Source: Microbulbifer agarilyticus (lineage in GTDB: Bacteria > Pseudomonadota > Gammaproteobacteria > Pseudomonadales > Cellvibrionaceae). Taken from it: a stretch of DNA of 64,000 nucleotides. Under the pieces are notes generated by a model. That model was not told the origin of the DNA. It saw nothing but the letters and a program-made list of their open reading frames with translations, and ran no database searches. Both the position numbers and the translations under genes were made by a program. Below are positions 12,667-22,177 of the stretch, piece by piece (the first letter of the stretch is position 1; each line of letters opens with the position of its first letter). The stretch is taken from contig NZ_CP019650.1 of the NCBI RefSeq assembly GCF_001999945.1, positions 1,488,001 through 1,552,000 of the forward strand, written 5' to 3'.

Positions 12667-13979
12667 GTATAGATAAAACGGTGCAGGTCCGCCTCAAAGT
12701 CGATTCCCTCGTGGGGGAAAATATTGGTCATAAATACCACAACCAGTTCATCCACGGGATCTATCCAGAACTTGGTGTTGGCCGCTCCGCCCCAAAAATA
12801 CTCCCCATTGTTGCCATAACCGTAACGCGCCTCCGCGTCGGTGAGCACGGCGAAGTTCAATCCAAACCCCCAGCCGGATGTCCAGAAGTGGCCGTCGATT
12901 CCTTCTGGTAGATGGTCCCGGGTCATCAGGGTAATGGTGTCTGGTTGCAGCAGGCGCACGCCATTCAGCGTGCCGCCGTTGGCGAGCATCTGGGCAAAGC
13001 GCCAGTAGTCCTCGGTAGTGCCGATAAGCCCGGCGCCGCCGGAATGAATGATCGGTACTTTTCGGTAGTCGTAGCAATCCTGTGGATCGCTACACGGAGC
13101 GAGTCCTTCTTTGGACGAGACATAAAGCTCGGCAAAGCGCGGTAGCTGTTCCGGCTGTAGCTGGAAGCTGGTATCTGTCATGCCCAGCGGTTCGAAGATG
13201 CGCTCGCGAAGGAAGGTATCAAACCGTTGCCCGGAAAGAACCTCCACCAGATAGCCCTGTACATCGGTGGCCACCGAGTATTCCCAGCGGGAGCCGGGGT
13301 CAAATACCAGTGGCAAGTCGGCAATGGTTGTGGACAGGGCTTTATTACCAGTGATACCGCGCCAAAGGTTTGCTTCCTTGTACGCCTTGTCGATAGCTTC
13401 CTTGCCGCTATAGCCGTAAGACAGCCCGGATGTATGCCGCATCAGGTCAAGAATGGTCATCGGTTGACTCGGGGCGGTAGAGATTATCTGCCCTTTTTCA
13501 TCAATACGGCTAAATATGCGCGACCTTTTAAACTCCGGTAGATATTTTTCCACCGGGTCGTTCAGCTGAAACTTGCCTTCTTCCCACAGCATCATCATGG
13601 CCACGCCGGTAATCGGTTTGGTCATGCTGTACAGGCGGAAAATCGTATCGCGGCGCATGGCCTGCTGCGCCGCAATGTCCTGCGCACCGCCGGTACTAAA
13701 GTGAATCGGCTTTCCCTGGTGGGATACCAATAACGTGTAGCCGGAGATTTTTTGCTGCTTAATATATCCGGCCAGATGCTCGTCGGCCATATTCAGCGCT
13801 TCACTGGAAAAGCCATGATCCTCAGGCTTTTCCAGATGTGCCGACGGCGTAAGCGCATTCGAAAATTGGCAGAAAAATAGCAGCGCCGCACATATGTGCG
13901 GTGCTATCGCATATTTTTTGCTGGTTTGCGTCTTGGTAGTGCCTTTCACTGAAGCACTTTTTTCGAGCAAGCTTTCCAT
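12645..13979 (-). CDS. serine hydrolase, class C beta-lactamase/esterase family
   Basis: 444 aa. After a charged N-terminus there is a hydrophobic segment (HICAALLFFCQFSNALT) that could be a signal peptide or anchor. The catalytic SxxK is SMTK in FRLYSMTKPITG, the Tyr motif is YSV, and the third-motif region is HSGGAG. These are the marks of the beta-lactamase superfamily that includes family VIII carboxylesterases and DD-peptidase relatives. The ribosome site AGGAG lies upstream of the start. It is the last gene of the leftward operon, 44 nt after the aldehyde dehydrogenase. An esterase of a small side chain fits better than antibiotic resistance, but the substrate is unknown. Confidence 0.88.
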   Translation of the reverse strand: MESLLEKSASVKGTTKTQTSKKYAIAPHICAALLFFCQFSNALTPSAHLEKPEDHGFSSEALNMADEHLAGYIKQQKISGYTLLVSHQGKPIHFSTGGAQDIAAQQAMRRDTIFRLYSMTKPITGVAMMMLWEEGKFQLNDPVEKYLPEFKRSRIFSRIDEKGQIISTAPSQPMTILDLMRHTSGLSYGYSGKEAIDKAYKEANLWRGITGNKALSTTIADLPLVFDPGSRWEYSVATDVQGYLVEVLSGQRFDTFLRERIFEPLGMTDTSFQLQPEQLPRFAELYVSSKEGLAPCSDPQDCYDYRKVPIIHSGGAGLIGTTEDYWRFAQMLANGGTLNGVRLLQPDTITLMTRDHLPEGIDGHFWTSGWGFGLNFAVLTDAEARYGYGNNGEYFWGGAANTKFWIDPVDELVVVFMTNIFPHEGIDFEADLHRFIYTAKKENP

Positions 13980-14023
13980 GGTCTAGCACATCTCCTTTGC
14001 GTGGCAGTTGGTGATGAATTGCG

Positions 14024-15484
14024 TTAGTTGCAGTTCAGATACACCGCGCGTTTTTGCAGGTATCCCTCGATGCCGTAGATACCATCTTCGCCGCCGATAC
14101 CACTGCGCTTGTGGCCGGAATGGTAACCCTGGATGTAGCCGACAATTTGCTTGTTCACAAACACGGTGCCTACTTCCAGTCGGGCAATGCCATCCATAAT
14201 GATGCGGTAGTCGTTGCTCCACAGGTAGCAGCTCAGGCCGTCGTTGCGACGGTTGGTGATGGCAACCGCTTCGTCAAAGGACGAAATTTTGACGATGGGC
14301 AATACCGGGCCAAAGATCTCTTCGCGGGCCGCCGCCATGTCTGCCGTCACCTCGGTGAGCACGGTGGGCTGGTACCAGTTGCCGTTTTCAAACTCGCTAC
14401 CTTGTGGGCGGCCACCACCACATGCGACAGTCGCGCCGGCATTAATGGTTTCCTGCACAATGGATTCCACCCGGTCCAATCCCTGTGCGGTCACCGATGG
14501 ACCCATGCTGGGGTTGTCCATGGGGTTGCCCACGGTGAGCGCTTTTACTTTCTCCAGTACCTTACGGGTAAATTCGTCAGCAACCTTTTCGTGTACCAGC
14601 ACCAGTTCTGCACAGATACACACTTGTCCGCAGTTTGCGTAGCGTGAGATCACCACCGCATCCACGGCTTTGTCGATGTCGGCATCGTCCAGCACGATAA
14701 AGGACGCTTTCCCGCCCAGTTCCAGGGATACCGCGGTTACGTTTTCTGCCACCGCACGACAGATCGCCTGGCCCGCGCGGATACTGCCGGTGAGTGTCAC
14801 CAGCTGGGTAATCGGGCTTTTTACCAGGTGTTCGCCAACCGCAATGCCGCTGCCGCTAATGATGTTGATCACACCTTTTGGAATGCCGGCTTCCTCGACA
14901 ACCTTGGCAAACTCCATGGCGGTAATTGGTGTCGCCTCGTGGGGTTTGACGATCATGGTGTTACCGGTTACCAGCGCCGGGCCCACTTTGCGACCGATCA
15001 GTGCGAGCGGGTAGTTAAACGCGCACAGCCCGACGGTTACGCCGTAGGGTACCTTTTGAATCCACAGCTGTTCACTTGCGTTATCGGAGGGAAAGATATT
15101 ACCTTCGATGCGGCGCGCAGCCTCTGCGGAGTAGGTCAGGTAATTCAGGGTGTCGTCGAACTCGCCGTAGGCTTCGTTCAGGGTTTTGCCCTGTTCCAGT
15201 ACCAGCAGGCGGGCAAACAGGTCGCGCTTTGGTTGCAGTGCTTCAATCAGGCGAAACAGGTGGCGGCCGCGTTCGATTGCCGGCAACATTTTCCAGCTTT
15301 GCAGTGCAGCCTGAGAGGATGCCAGTGCAGCGTCTGCCTGTTCCAGAGTACAGTCGGGTACGCTGCTGAATACTTCGCCGGTCGCGGGGTTTTCCACCGA
15401 CAGCTTTTGTGCGCTGTCGACCCAATTGCCGTCGATATAACACTGGTAATGGGTTTGCGCGGTTGAGCTCGATGTACTCATCAT
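14024..15484 (-). CDS. NAD(P)-dependent aldehyde dehydrogenase (AldA-like)
   Basis: 486 aa, full length for the family, no signal. Oxidises an aldehyde to an acid. Key sites are the oxyanion Asn in FNYPLA, the Glu in LELGGKA and the catalytic Cys in [10 protein letters not shown]. It resembles the lactaldehyde/glycolaldehyde dehydrogenase group and is a paralogue of the enzyme at 33856. It follows the crotonase by 70 nt in the CoA-transferase operon, suggesting it oxidises a semialdehyde made by CoA-thioester breakdown. A role in anhydrogalactose oxidation is possible but less likely than for the other copy. Confidence 0.92.
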   Translation of the reverse strand: MMSTSSSTAQTHYQCYIDGNWVDSAQKLSVENPATGEVFSSVPDCTLEQADAALASSQAALQSWKMLPAIERGRHLFRLIEALQPKRDLFARLLVLEQGKTLNEAYGEFDDTLNYLTYSAEAARRIEGNIFPSDNASEQLWIQKVPYGVTVGLCAFNYPLALIGRKVGPALVTGNTMIVKPHEATPITAMEFAKVVEEAGIPKGVINIISGSGIAVGEHLVKSPITQLVTLTGSIRAGQAICRAVAENVTAVSLELGGKASFIVLDDADIDKAVDAVVISRYANCGQVCICAELVLVHEKVADEFTRKVLEKVKALTVGNPMDNPSMGPSVTAQGLDRVESIVQETINAGATVACGGGRPQGSEFENGNWYQPTVLTEVTADMAAAREEIFGPVLPIVKISSFDEAVAITNRRNDGLSCYLWSNDYRIIMDGIARLEVGTVFVNKQIVGYIQGYHSGHKRSGIGGEDGIYGIEGYLQKRAVYLNCN

Positions 15485-15554
15485 CTTCTCCTTGTATTTT
15501 TTATATCTGGGTCTGATCGATTGATTTGGGACTGATTGTCTCTACGGATTACGT

Positions 15555-16397
15555 TTATTGATTAAACACGGGCGAACGCTTTTCCAGAAAGGCTTGTAAG
15601 CCCTCTGCGGCATCGGGTGTTTCATAGAGCGCATCTGCCAACTCAGCTTCCAGCGCCAGCCCCTGGGCGAGTGGCAGTGAGCTGCCTTCACGCAAGGTGC
15701 GCTTGGTGGCGGCGATGGCGCGGCCCGGGCCGCGTGCAATTTCGTTCGCGAACTCACGCGTTCCCTCGGTCAGGGAGTCGCGGCTGTAGATACCGTCCAG
15801 CAAGCCCAGTTCTTGCGCCTGGCCCACCCCAAAAGTATCGCCGGTAAGCAGGAGTTCCATGGCTGCCCGTCGGCCAATACGGCGCACCAGACGCTGGGTG
15901 CCGCCATTGCCGGGGATCAATCCAAGCTTGATTTCCGGCAGACCAAACCGGTAGTTGCCCTCCGCCGCGAAGATAAAATCGCAGGCCATCGCGATTTCCA
16001 GACCGCCGCCGAGGCAGTGCCCGGAAATCTCGGCGATATAGACTTTACTGCTGTTTTCAATCGCATCCGCGTTGATCCGTGCGGCGGCAACCAGTGCGAG
16101 ATTTTGTTGCACGCTATTACTCGCGAATACCTTGATGTCTGCGCCCGCACAAAAGAATTTTTCCAGCCCGCTTTTGATCACCACCACACGCACGCTATCG
16201 TCTTGCTCCAGAGTGCGAATGACCACGCCAATTTCCCGTAGAAATGCTTCGTAGTAGGCGTTTGCGGGGGCCAGGTTCAGTGAAATGTACGCAACACCTT
16301 CCGCAGATTTGGTGATTGCTACTCGAGCTGGCGTGGCCGTTGTCTTTACCGTTGTCTTTATCGTTGTCTCGCCGAGCGGTGTGTGACCTTCACTCAT
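15555..16397 (-). CDS. enoyl-CoA hydratase/isomerase (crotonase) family
   Basis: 280 aa. The crotonase fold is shown by the oxyanion-hole motifs FCAGADIK and SGHCLGGGLEIAM and by the catalytic Glu pair region (GGGLE, then LPEIKLGLIPGNGGTQR). Both acidic residues expected of hydratases are present. The first 25 or so residues are a Thr/Lys-rich extension encoded by short GTTGTCTTT repeats and are probably disordered. Its start overlaps the end of the CoA-transferase at 16390 by 8 nt, so the two are translationally coupled. It probably hydrates an enoyl-CoA formed from the acid activated by the CoA-transferases. Confidence 0.92.
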   Translation of the reverse strand: MSEGHTPLGETTIKTTVKTTATPARVAITKSAEGVAYISLNLAPANAYYEAFLREIGVVIRTLEQDDSVRVVVIKSGLEKFFCAGADIKVFASNSVQQNLALVAAARINADAIENSSKVYIAEISGHCLGGGLEIAMACDFIFAAEGNYRFGLPEIKLGLIPGNGGTQRLVRRIGRRAAMELLLTGDTFGVGQAQELGLLDGIYSRDSLTEGTREFANEIARGPGRAIAATKRTLREGSSLPLAQGLALEAELADALYETPDAAEGLQAFLEKRSPVFNQ

Positions 16398-17577
16398 GGC
16401 TCATTCCTTTTAATGCGTTGTGGAAACTTTCTATTTCCCGGTTAATTGTTGCCTGGTGTTGCCCCAGTTGTGGCGCAGGTTGGCTGCCCCATAGGCATTG
16501 TTCATCAATCCGGATAGGGCAGCGGCTGGTGGTTAACGCGTTGCCCCCGGGCAAGGGAAGGGACTGCAACATGTCGAGGGTTTTGAACCCTTCGTGTGCC
16601 AGTAACTGCTCCCAATCGAGTACCTCGGCACACCAGATGTCTGCGGGCTCCAGCAGTGACAGCCAGTGCGCAGTGGTCTGGCAGGGCAGGTGGTCGGCGA
16701 GAATTTGCTTGATGGCATCGCGCTCTGCGAAGGCGAGTGCTGGATTGGAAAAGGGCAGTAATGCGGGGCAGTCGAGCAGGCGCGCGAGATCCTCGACCCG
16801 TCCCATCGACAGCGCTATATAGCCGTCTTTGGTGCGGTAAAACCCGTAGGCGCCGGCAACCAGCGCATGGGCGCCATTGACGGCCGCGCGCTCGATGGAT
16901 TGCTCCGGGTCGTGCAATGCAATGGTGAGTGGTTCGAACTGAAAATCCAGCATCGCTTCCAGCATACTGATCTGCACATGGCTACCTTCGCCGGAAAACT
17001 CCCGTGCAAAGACGGCGGCGAGAATACCCTGTACCAGTTGCGCGCCGGTAAAGATGTCGGCAACGGGTACACCCATGGCGACGGGGCCGTCTGCCCGGCT
17101 GCCGGACAGCCAGGTGAGGCCGGAGAGTGCCTGTAGCAATAGATCCTGCCCGGGGCGCTCCGCCCACGGACCAACGAGGCCGTAGCCACTGATTTCCCCG
17201 TAGACGATTGCCGGGTTCAGGTTTTTTACGGATTGGTAATCGAGGCCCAGCCGTTGCATCACCCCGGGGCGGAAATTTGCGATGAGGATATCCGCCTGCT
17301 TAATCAGTGTATTCAGCGCATCCCGTTGGGTGGGGTCCTTCAGGTCCACACAAAAGCTTTCCTTGTCGCGGTTGATTGCGTGGAACAGCGTGGACTCACC
17401 TTCCAAAACACAATCCGACAGGTAGAGGTTGCGGCCGTCTTCACCGCGCTCCGGGCGTTCGATTTTGATTACCCGGGCGCCCAAGTCGGCTAGCCTCAGT
17501 GCGGCGGAGGGGCCTGATAGAAACTGGGAGAAGTCGAGTACGAGTAAGCCGTCAAGCGGTCGCTGCCGTTCGCTCAT
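16390..17577 (-). CDS. family III CoA-transferase (CaiB/BaiF), subunit or paralogue 1
   Basis: 395 aa. Family III transferases move CoA between carboxylic acids through an aspartyl-CoA. The catalytic Asp is Asp145 in [13 protein letters not shown]; other family marks are [14 protein letters not shown] and NFRPGVM. It is plainly paralogous to the next gene upstream (17574-18812), with shared motifs along the whole length and a 4-nt overlap. Two adjacent copies are typical of heteromeric family III enzymes such as benzylsuccinate CoA-transferase. The substrate acid is not evident. Confidence 0.93.
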   Translation of the reverse strand: MSERQRPLDGLLVLDFSQFLSGPSAALRLADLGARVIKIERPERGEDGRNLYLSDCVLEGESTLFHAINRDKESFCVDLKDPTQRDALNTLIKQADILIANFRPGVMQRLGLDYQSVKNLNPAIVYGEISGYGLVGPWAERPGQDLLLQALSGLTWLSGSRADGPVAMGVPVADIFTGAQLVQGILAAVFAREFSGEGSHVQISMLEAMLDFQFEPLTIALHDPEQSIERAAVNGAHALVAGAYGFYRTKDGYIALSMGRVEDLARLLDCPALLPFSNPALAFAERDAIKQILADHLPCQTTAHWLSLLEPADIWCAEVLDWEQLLAHEGFKTLDMLQSLPLPGGNALTTSRCPIRIDEQCLWGSQPAPQLGQHQATINREIESFHNALKGMSHE

Positions 17578-18812
17578 TGTGCAACCTCCTGCTTTGCCAG
17601 CAGTGTTTGCCGGATGTGTGCGGTATCGGCACCCAGTACCGGGGCAGCTCTGTGACTGGTAAAGCGCTGCCCGTTAATTTGTAGCGGGCAGCGGGTTGTT
17701 GTCACGGTGACTTCGTTGCCGTGCGCATTTTGCGCGGATCGCGAGACCTGTAGCTCCATGGCTACTGCCTTGAACGCGGGGTGCTGCAGCAGGGTGTCGT
17801 AGTCCACGACTTCTGATGCCCAGATGGCGGCGGCGTTGAGACGCTGCATCCAGTAGTCGGTTGACTGAGTGCGCAGGTGCTCTGCGAGTGTGGCCTTGAT
17901 GGTATCGCGCTGACTGAAGGCTTCCTTGTCAATATCGTTTCGATTGAGCGCCGGGCACGCCAGTGCCTCTGCCAGTGGTCCCAGCGGCCCCATGGAAATT
18001 GCGATCCAGTGGTCTTTGGTCTGGTAGATTCCGTAAGGGGCGCCGAGGAATGTGTGGGCGTTGGCGATTTCACTGCGGCTTGGCGACTGTTGGCCGTTGT
18101 TCAGGTAGGTAGTAAGCCCTTCAAACTGAAAGTCGATCATGGACTCGAGCAGGCTTACCTGTACTTTTGCACCGGTATTTCCCGCTTCTATTCCTTCTGC
18201 TCCTTTGTTCACAGAGTAATTTCCAGAGTACTTTGTGGCGCGCTGCCGGCGCACCAGTGCGGCGAGAACACCTTGTGCCAGATGGGTACCGCACAGCATG
18301 TCGGCAATGGCGAGGCCCAGCGGCACCGGCCCTTGGTCACGATTGCCCGAGAGCCAGCCGAGTCCGGACACCGCTTGCGCCAGTAGGTCCTGGCCGGGCT
18401 TGTGTACCCAGGGACCTTCGTTGCCGTAACCGGATACTTCCCCATAAATAATGCGCGGGTTAATTGCCTGCACACTGGTGTAGTCGAGCCCGATTTTTTC
18501 CATTACCCCTGGACGGAAGTTGTGGGTCATCACATCCGCCTGACGGATCAGTTGGCGGACCGCCGCCAGGTCACCCGGGTTTTTCAGGTCTGCACAAAAG
18601 GACTCTTTATTGCGGTTGATGGTGTGGAACAGCAAGCTGTCACCATCCACCCATAAATCCTTGGTGGCGAGATTGCGGCAGGCATCGCCGCTGCCCGGGC
18701 GTTCTATTTTGATTACCCGCGCACCGAGGTCTGCCAGGCGCAGGCCCGCATAGGGGCCTGCCAGGTACTGGCTGAATTCGAGAACGGTGATGCCTTTGAG
18801 TGGTTGCGTCAT
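17574..18812 (-). CDS. family III CoA-transferase (CaiB/BaiF), subunit or paralogue 2
   Basis: 412 aa. It has the same architecture as its downstream neighbour, with catalytic Asp142 in [13 protein letters not shown] and the signature [16 protein letters not shown] stretch around residues 195-215 ([19 protein letters not shown]) is an insertion not found in the sister protein. It starts 3 nt after the solute-binding-protein gene ends and overlaps the next gene by 4 nt, so the SBP, both transferases and the crotonase form one transcription unit. Both copies keep the Asp, so neither looks like a dead subunit. Confidence 0.93.
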   Translation of the reverse strand: MTQPLKGITVLEFSQYLAGPYAGLRLADLGARVIKIERPGSGDACRNLATKDLWVDGDSLLFHTINRNKESFCADLKNPGDLAAVRQLIRQADVMTHNFRPGVMEKIGLDYTSVQAINPRIIYGEVSGYGNEGPWVHKPGQDLLAQAVSGLGWLSGNRDQGPVPLGLAIADMLCGTHLAQGVLAALVRRQRATKYSGNYSVNKGAEGIEAGNTGAKVQVSLLESMIDFQFEGLTTYLNNGQQSPSRSEIANAHTFLGAPYGIYQTKDHWIAISMGPLGPLAEALACPALNRNDIDKEAFSQRDTIKATLAEHLRTQSTDYWMQRLNAAAIWASEVVDYDTLLQHPAFKAVAMELQVSRSAQNAHGNEVTVTTTRCPLQINGQRFTSHRAAPVLGADTAHIRQTLLAKQEVAQ

Positions 18813-18815
18813 GAA

Positions 18816-19994
18816 TTAACCCTGACGAGATTTCACATACAGTGCATTGAGTTGGGCGAGCAGTGCGTTGGCGTCGCCGCCGTGCATCAGGTAGTTGCGA
18901 ATAGGTGCGCCCGAGTTGTCCTGGAAGAACATATGCCCGTGGTAGCGCGGCCGCAGGAAGGCGCGGTCGAGCGTGGGCAGGGTGTTGGCGAAATAGTCGT
19001 TGGTGAGCTGGTTCGCCGGCTCGGCTTGCCAGGCGGCGCGGTGCCCTGGTTGGCCGCCGTACTGGATATAGAAAGACCCCTGGAAGTCCGGGTTGCCGGC
19101 AAACTCCACAAATTGTGCGGCCACTTCTGCGTGTTTGGTCTGGGCGGAAATTGCCAGGCCGGTGCCACCGAGGGTGGTTTTCAGGTGTTCTGCCTTGGGC
19201 CCTGCAGTGACCGTATCGCGGAATGCCAAGCGCTTGCGTGCATAACCCGGCTGCGCGTAATTCGCATAGCCATAAGCAAATGGGCAGTACGCGAAGTCGT
19301 CGCTGAGGGTCATTGCCTCGTAGACCTTGATCGGGTTCCAGTCGAAGCAGCGGCGGTCGAGGTTATCGGACAGGGCCTTCAGCATACCCAGCGCTTCCAG
19401 ACCCACCGCACTACTGACCACTTCTTCTTCGCCCACACAGGGGTCTTCACCCATGGCCGAACACAACATGTAGAAGTTCATCAGGGTGTCTTGGGGAATG
19501 CTCGGCACAGCCACCAGGCCTTGCTCGGCCAGAGCCATTAAGTCTTCCCAGGTTTTTGGCTCGTCCAGCCCCTTCTGTTGCAGCAGGTCGGGACGCAGGG
19601 AAGCGACGGGCGTGGCGGCATCCAGGGCGAGGGCCCACTGCTGGCCGTCGTAGTTGTAGGAGTTATGGGACTGGCCCACGGCATTGTCTGCCTGATCCTG
19701 CAGGAAAGCGGCTGGCAGGTAATCATCCAAAGGCAGAATCACTTTTTCCCGTGCAGCAAACCCGGTCCAGGGGTGATCGATCACCAGCAGGTCGTAACGG
19801 CCAGCAAGGTCATCGATGGGGTGGTCGGCGAAAGCCTGCAGTGAGCGCTTGTCCCACTCGATGGTGACGTGCGGATTCAATTCTTCAAAGCGCTGGGCGG
19901 CCGCCACCATGGGGGTGAAACCCCGGGTGTGGTTCCAGGTCATACCGCGCAGAACAATTTGTTCCGGGCTGCTGTTGCTTGTGGAGCTGCTCAT
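18816..19994 (-). CDS. solute-binding-protein family 1 homologue lacking a signal peptide
   Basis: 392 aa. The sequence reads as a sugar ABC-transporter binding protein (FTPMVAAAQRFEELNPHVTIEW, YDLLVIDHPWTGFAA, an aromatic-rich C-terminal lobe). It begins directly with the mature fold: after MSSSTSNSSPEQIVLRGMTW there is no hydrophobic core or lipobox. The start is supported by a GAGAG ribosome site. No permease or ATPase gene lies in the window. It heads the CoA-transferase operon and is divergent from the IclR regulator. It may be a cytosolic binding or chaperone-like protein, or an export signal was lost. Family is sure, role is not. Confidence 0.85.
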   Translation of the reverse strand: MSSSTSNSSPEQIVLRGMTWNHTRGFTPMVAAAQRFEELNPHVTIEWDKRSLQAFADHPIDDLAGRYDLLVIDHPWTGFAAREKVILPLDDYLPAAFLQDQADNAVGQSHNSYNYDGQQWALALDAATPVASLRPDLLQQKGLDEPKTWEDLMALAEQGLVAVPSIPQDTLMNFYMLCSAMGEDPCVGEEEVVSSAVGLEALGMLKALSDNLDRRCFDWNPIKVYEAMTLSDDFAYCPFAYGYANYAQPGYARKRLAFRDTVTAGPKAEHLKTTLGGTGLAISAQTKHAEVAAQFVEFAGNPDFQGSFYIQYGGQPGHRAAWQAEPANQLTNDYFANTLPTLDRAFLRPRYHGHMFFQDNSGAPIRNYLMHGGDANALLAQLNALYVKSRQG

Positions 19995-20073
19995 GATTTT
20001 CTCTCGGTAACTCCCGTCGGTGTTGGTCGACAGGTTGCGGGCTGTATTTGCCCGCTGGTTGGCGGCTCATCAG

Positions 20074-20112
20074 GATTTTTATATATGAAGTTATTGTTCA
20101 AGTATAAAAATC
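20074..20112. promoter_or_regulatory. long interrupted dyad in the SBP/IclR divergent promoter
   Basis: GATTTTTATA at 20074-20083 and TATAAAAATC at 20103-20112 are perfect inverted repeats separated by 19 nt. A nested TGAA...TTCA pair lies inside at matching distance from each arm. The 265-nt space between the leftward SBP operon and the rightward IclR gene is where an IclR-type operator is expected. The arms also resemble -10 elements, so part of the symmetry could be two divergent promoters. Confidence 0.5.
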
Positions 20113-20200
20113 GTTTTTTGGCGGTGTCAACCTGTGCTTAAATGCGCGAATCATCAAAAAGGTTTGCAGAAGCCCGGACAGCAATGGCTTGAATGCAACC

Positions 20201-20242
20201 GGTTGATAGTTTTGGGTTGATAGTTTTGGGTTGATAGAAACG
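20201..20242. repeat. three tandem 14-bp repeats upstream of iclR-family gene
   Basis: The unit GGTTGATAGTTTTG occurs at 20201 and 20215 without change, and a third copy at 20229 diverges in its last bases (GGTTGATAGAAACG). The array ends about 18 nt before the regulator's GTG start, so it lies in its leader or core promoter. It could be iterated binding sites or a slippage-prone tract. Confidence 0.75.
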
Positions 20243-20259
20243 GGTTTAAGGGGAAAGCG

Positions 20260-21048
20260 GTGCCCGCAAAAGACAAAGACAAGAGTGCAGGCCAGAAGAG
20301 CGATAACGGCAGTAAATATGCGGTTCCGGCGCTGGATAAGGCGCTGGAAATACTCGAATTTCTGGCGGCGGAGTCATTACCGCTGTCGCAGTCCGATATA
20401 GCCCAGGGTATTGGGCGTACTAACAGTGAGATCTTTCGTGTTTTGGTTGGTCTCGAGGCCCGTGGGTACCTGTTGCGGGAGGAGGTGTCCGGCAAATACC
20501 GGGTCTCCCTCAAATTACTGGAATTGACGCGCACACTTTCCCCTGTCTCCCAGTTGCGCTTTGCCGCACAGCCGGAGATGGAGGCACTGGCGGCGCGACT
20601 CGGGCAGTCTTGCCATTTGAGCGTGATCCACCAGGGGCAATTGATGGTGGTGCTGCAGGTGCAGAGCCCGGGGCCTGTATCCCTGTCGTTCAATGAAGGT
20701 ACTCTGTTCCCGCTGCTGCAGACGGTTTCCGGCCGGGTGCTTCTGGCTAGTTGCGATCCTGGGCGTCGTGCGGATTTGCTGCACGGCGTGCATAACCTGA
20801 CAGAGGCTGCCGAAGTGGAGCAGTCGTTGTTGGCAGTGCGCGAGGCGGGGTTCGAGCTGCGTACCAGTGAACTAACCGATGGCGTTACCGACTGTGCGGC
20901 GCTGGTGGGGCGGCCCGAAGGTGCGACTATTGCTGCGTTGGCGGTTTCCAGCCTCACTTCGGTGGTTGGCAAGAAACTGGAGCGTGAAGAATTGATTCGC
21001 TCGGTACAGGAGTCTGCCGGCCGTATCAGTGCGTCGCTCGGGCTTTGA
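20260..21048 (+). CDS. IclR-family transcriptional regulator
   Basis: 262 aa, GTG start with GGGG upstream. Residues about 20-85 form the winged helix-turn-helix (ALDKALEILEFLA, LSQSDIAQGIGRTNSEIFRVL, YLLREEVSGKYRVS). The rest is the GAF-like effector domain (CHLSVIHQGQLMVV, LLASCDPGRR, ELTDGVTDCAALV). It is divergent from the CoA-transferase operon and most likely controls that operon in response to its substrate or a pathway acid. The dyad at 20074-20112 is the best candidate operator. Confidence 0.94.
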   Translation: MPAKDKDKSAGQKSDNGSKYAVPALDKALEILEFLAAESLPLSQSDIAQGIGRTNSEIFRVLVGLEARGYLLREEVSGKYRVSLKLLELTRTLSPVSQLRFAAQPEMEALAARLGQSCHLSVIHQGQLMVVLQVQSPGPVSLSFNEGTLFPLLQTVSGRVLLASCDPGRRADLLHGVHNLTEAAEVEQSLLAVREAGFELRTSELTDGVTDCAALVGRPEGATIAALAVSSLTSVVGKKLEREELIRSVQESAGRISASLGL

Positions 21049-21141
21049 TGGTGTTTGAGTGCGTTGAACTTTGGGGTGTGCAGACCTAGCGGGCCTAGAA
21101 GGCTTACTAGAAGATTTAAAGGGCGCGCTCTTTCCAGATAT

Positions 21142-21167
21142 AAAAAAAGCGCCCCAAAAGAGGCGCT
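21142..21167 (-). terminator. rho-independent terminator, leftward
   Basis: Read on the minus strand, AGCGCCTC, loop TTTT, GGGGCGCT is followed by a run of seven T. It lies 157 nt past the stop of the leftward aldolase gene and 94 nt past the convergent IclR gene. Confidence 0.65.
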
Positions 21168-21182
21168 GAAGCGAGAGAAAAT

Positions 21183-21216
21183 GCCCTGTATGCCACAAAT
21201 GGCGTTGTGGCAGGGC
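21183..21216. other. stem-loop in intergenic region 21049-21323
   Basis: GCCCTG and CCACAA (21183-21198) pair with TTGTGG and CAGGGC (to 21216), with a four-base bulge and a six-base loop. It has no T run. The 275-nt convergent gap otherwise holds only the terminator at 21142; no gene is visible there. Confidence 0.5.
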
Positions 21217-21323
21217 AAAGATTGCGAAGAGTCAATCGCAACTGACAACGTGTATTGATGCTTGGTCAGGGCCGCCGAGGTTAAGGCCACGGTTGCATAA
21301 CCACACATCGATACGGGGAGAAA

Positions 21324-21980
21324 CTAGTCGCCGAGCGCCTGGGCGCGCTTGGCTGCATCGACCATGATGCGCGCCTTGTCAGCAATCTGGCTGGCGTTAT
21401 CGCCCGCCGCATAAATGTTGGACCCCAGGCCAAAGCCGCGGGCACCAGCCTGCCAGTACTCATCCATATTGGTGTCGGTGATGCCGCCTACCGCCAGGGT
21501 AAGCACATCTTTTGGTACCACCGCGCCGAGGGAGGTCAGGTACTGTGCTGGGAAATCTGCCACCGGGAACATCTTCAGCACCCGGGCACCGGCCTTGAGT
21601 GCGCTGAAGGCCTCCGTGGGGGTGAGGCAACCGGGAACGGAAATCAGGTCACGGTCGATGGTGGCCCGGATAATTTCCGGGTCGCAATTTGGCGAAACAA
21701 TGATCTTTCCGCCGGCATTTTGTACACTCTGGACCTGCTCTTCGGTGAGCACGGTACCGGCACCACAAATGGTGGTTTCGCCGAAGTTGTCCATGATGTT
21801 GGCCAGCCGCTCGATGCTTTTGAGCGGTTCCACAGGGGAGTTCAGCGGAATCTCGATAGCGCGTACACCGGCGTCTAGCAGGGTGTTGGCGACCATGTCG
21901 ACTTCATCTGGGGTAACGCCGCGAATAATGGCGATCAGTGGGCAGGCTTCCAACGCCTGATGAAACTGCTGGCTCAGCAT
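21324..21980 (-). CDS. dgoA: 2-dehydro-3-deoxy-6-phosphogalactonate aldolase (DgoA/Eda family)
   Basis: 218 aa class I aldolase. It resembles E. coli DgoA more than Eda, with IAIIRGVTPDE, RAIEIPLNSP, GAGTVLTEEQV and VPGCLTPTEAFSALKAGARVLKMFP. The Schiff-base Lys is in RVLKMFP and the catalytic Glu in IEIPLN. It splits KDPGal (or KDPG) into pyruvate and glyceraldehyde 3-phosphate, the last step of galactonate breakdown and of the anhydrogalactose route. The start has AGGAA upstream. It is divergent from the sugar transporter, and an ATTGTTAACAAA site lies between the two. Confidence 0.92.
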   Translation of the reverse strand: MLSQQFHQALEACPLIAIIRGVTPDEVDMVANTLLDAGVRAIEIPLNSPVEPLKSIERLANIMDNFGETTICGAGTVLTEEQVQSVQNAGGKIIVSPNCDPEIIRATIDRDLISVPGCLTPTEAFSALKAGARVLKMFPVADFPAQYLTSLGAVVPKDVLTLAVGGITDTNMDEYWQAGARGFGLGSNIYAAGDNASQIADKARIMVDAAKRAQALGD

Positions 21981-22071
21981 GTTGTATTCCTGTTGTTCTT
22001 ACTGGTCTTTTCCCGCAGGGGGTCAGGATGGAGCCAGTATAAGGGGCTACAGGAATATTTGTATATAGTTA

Positions 22072-22083
22072 ATTGTTAACAAA
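22072..22083. promoter_or_regulatory. putative GntR operator (ATTGTTAACAAA)
   Basis: A near-perfect copy of the palindrome ATTGTTAACAAT in the dgoA/transporter divergent intergenic region, 95 nt before the transporter start and 91 nt from the dgoA start. Related sites lie at 28459, 30797, 36379 and 36484, each near an agar-sugar gene or the GntR gene itself. Confidence 0.6.
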
Positions 22084-22177
22084 AAGGAAATGGGGTTGTA
22101 TGATGGGCCTACATCAAGTGGTGCCCGTTCCAGCAACCTGCGGTCGGAGTACCCATAACAATAAAGAGGGTCGTCCG

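Noticed and set aside
16316..16360. GTTGTCTTT repeats as a regulatory element
   Set aside because: They lie inside the crotonase gene and encode its Thr/Lys-rich N-terminal extension.
16390..18812. Split DddD, a DMSP lyase with two CaiB domains
   Set aside because: The two-domain layout is reminiscent, but both copies keep a catalytic Asp and none of the usual DMSP transporter or regulator genes is nearby; ordinary heteromeric CoA-transferase fits better.
20201..20242. CRISPR-like array
   Set aside because: Repeats are 14 bp with no spacers and there are no cas genes.
20154..21308. 384-codon Ser/Arg-rich minus-strand open frame
   Set aside because: Antisense to the IclR gene and crosses its promoter repeats and a terminator; composition is typical of a shadow frame.
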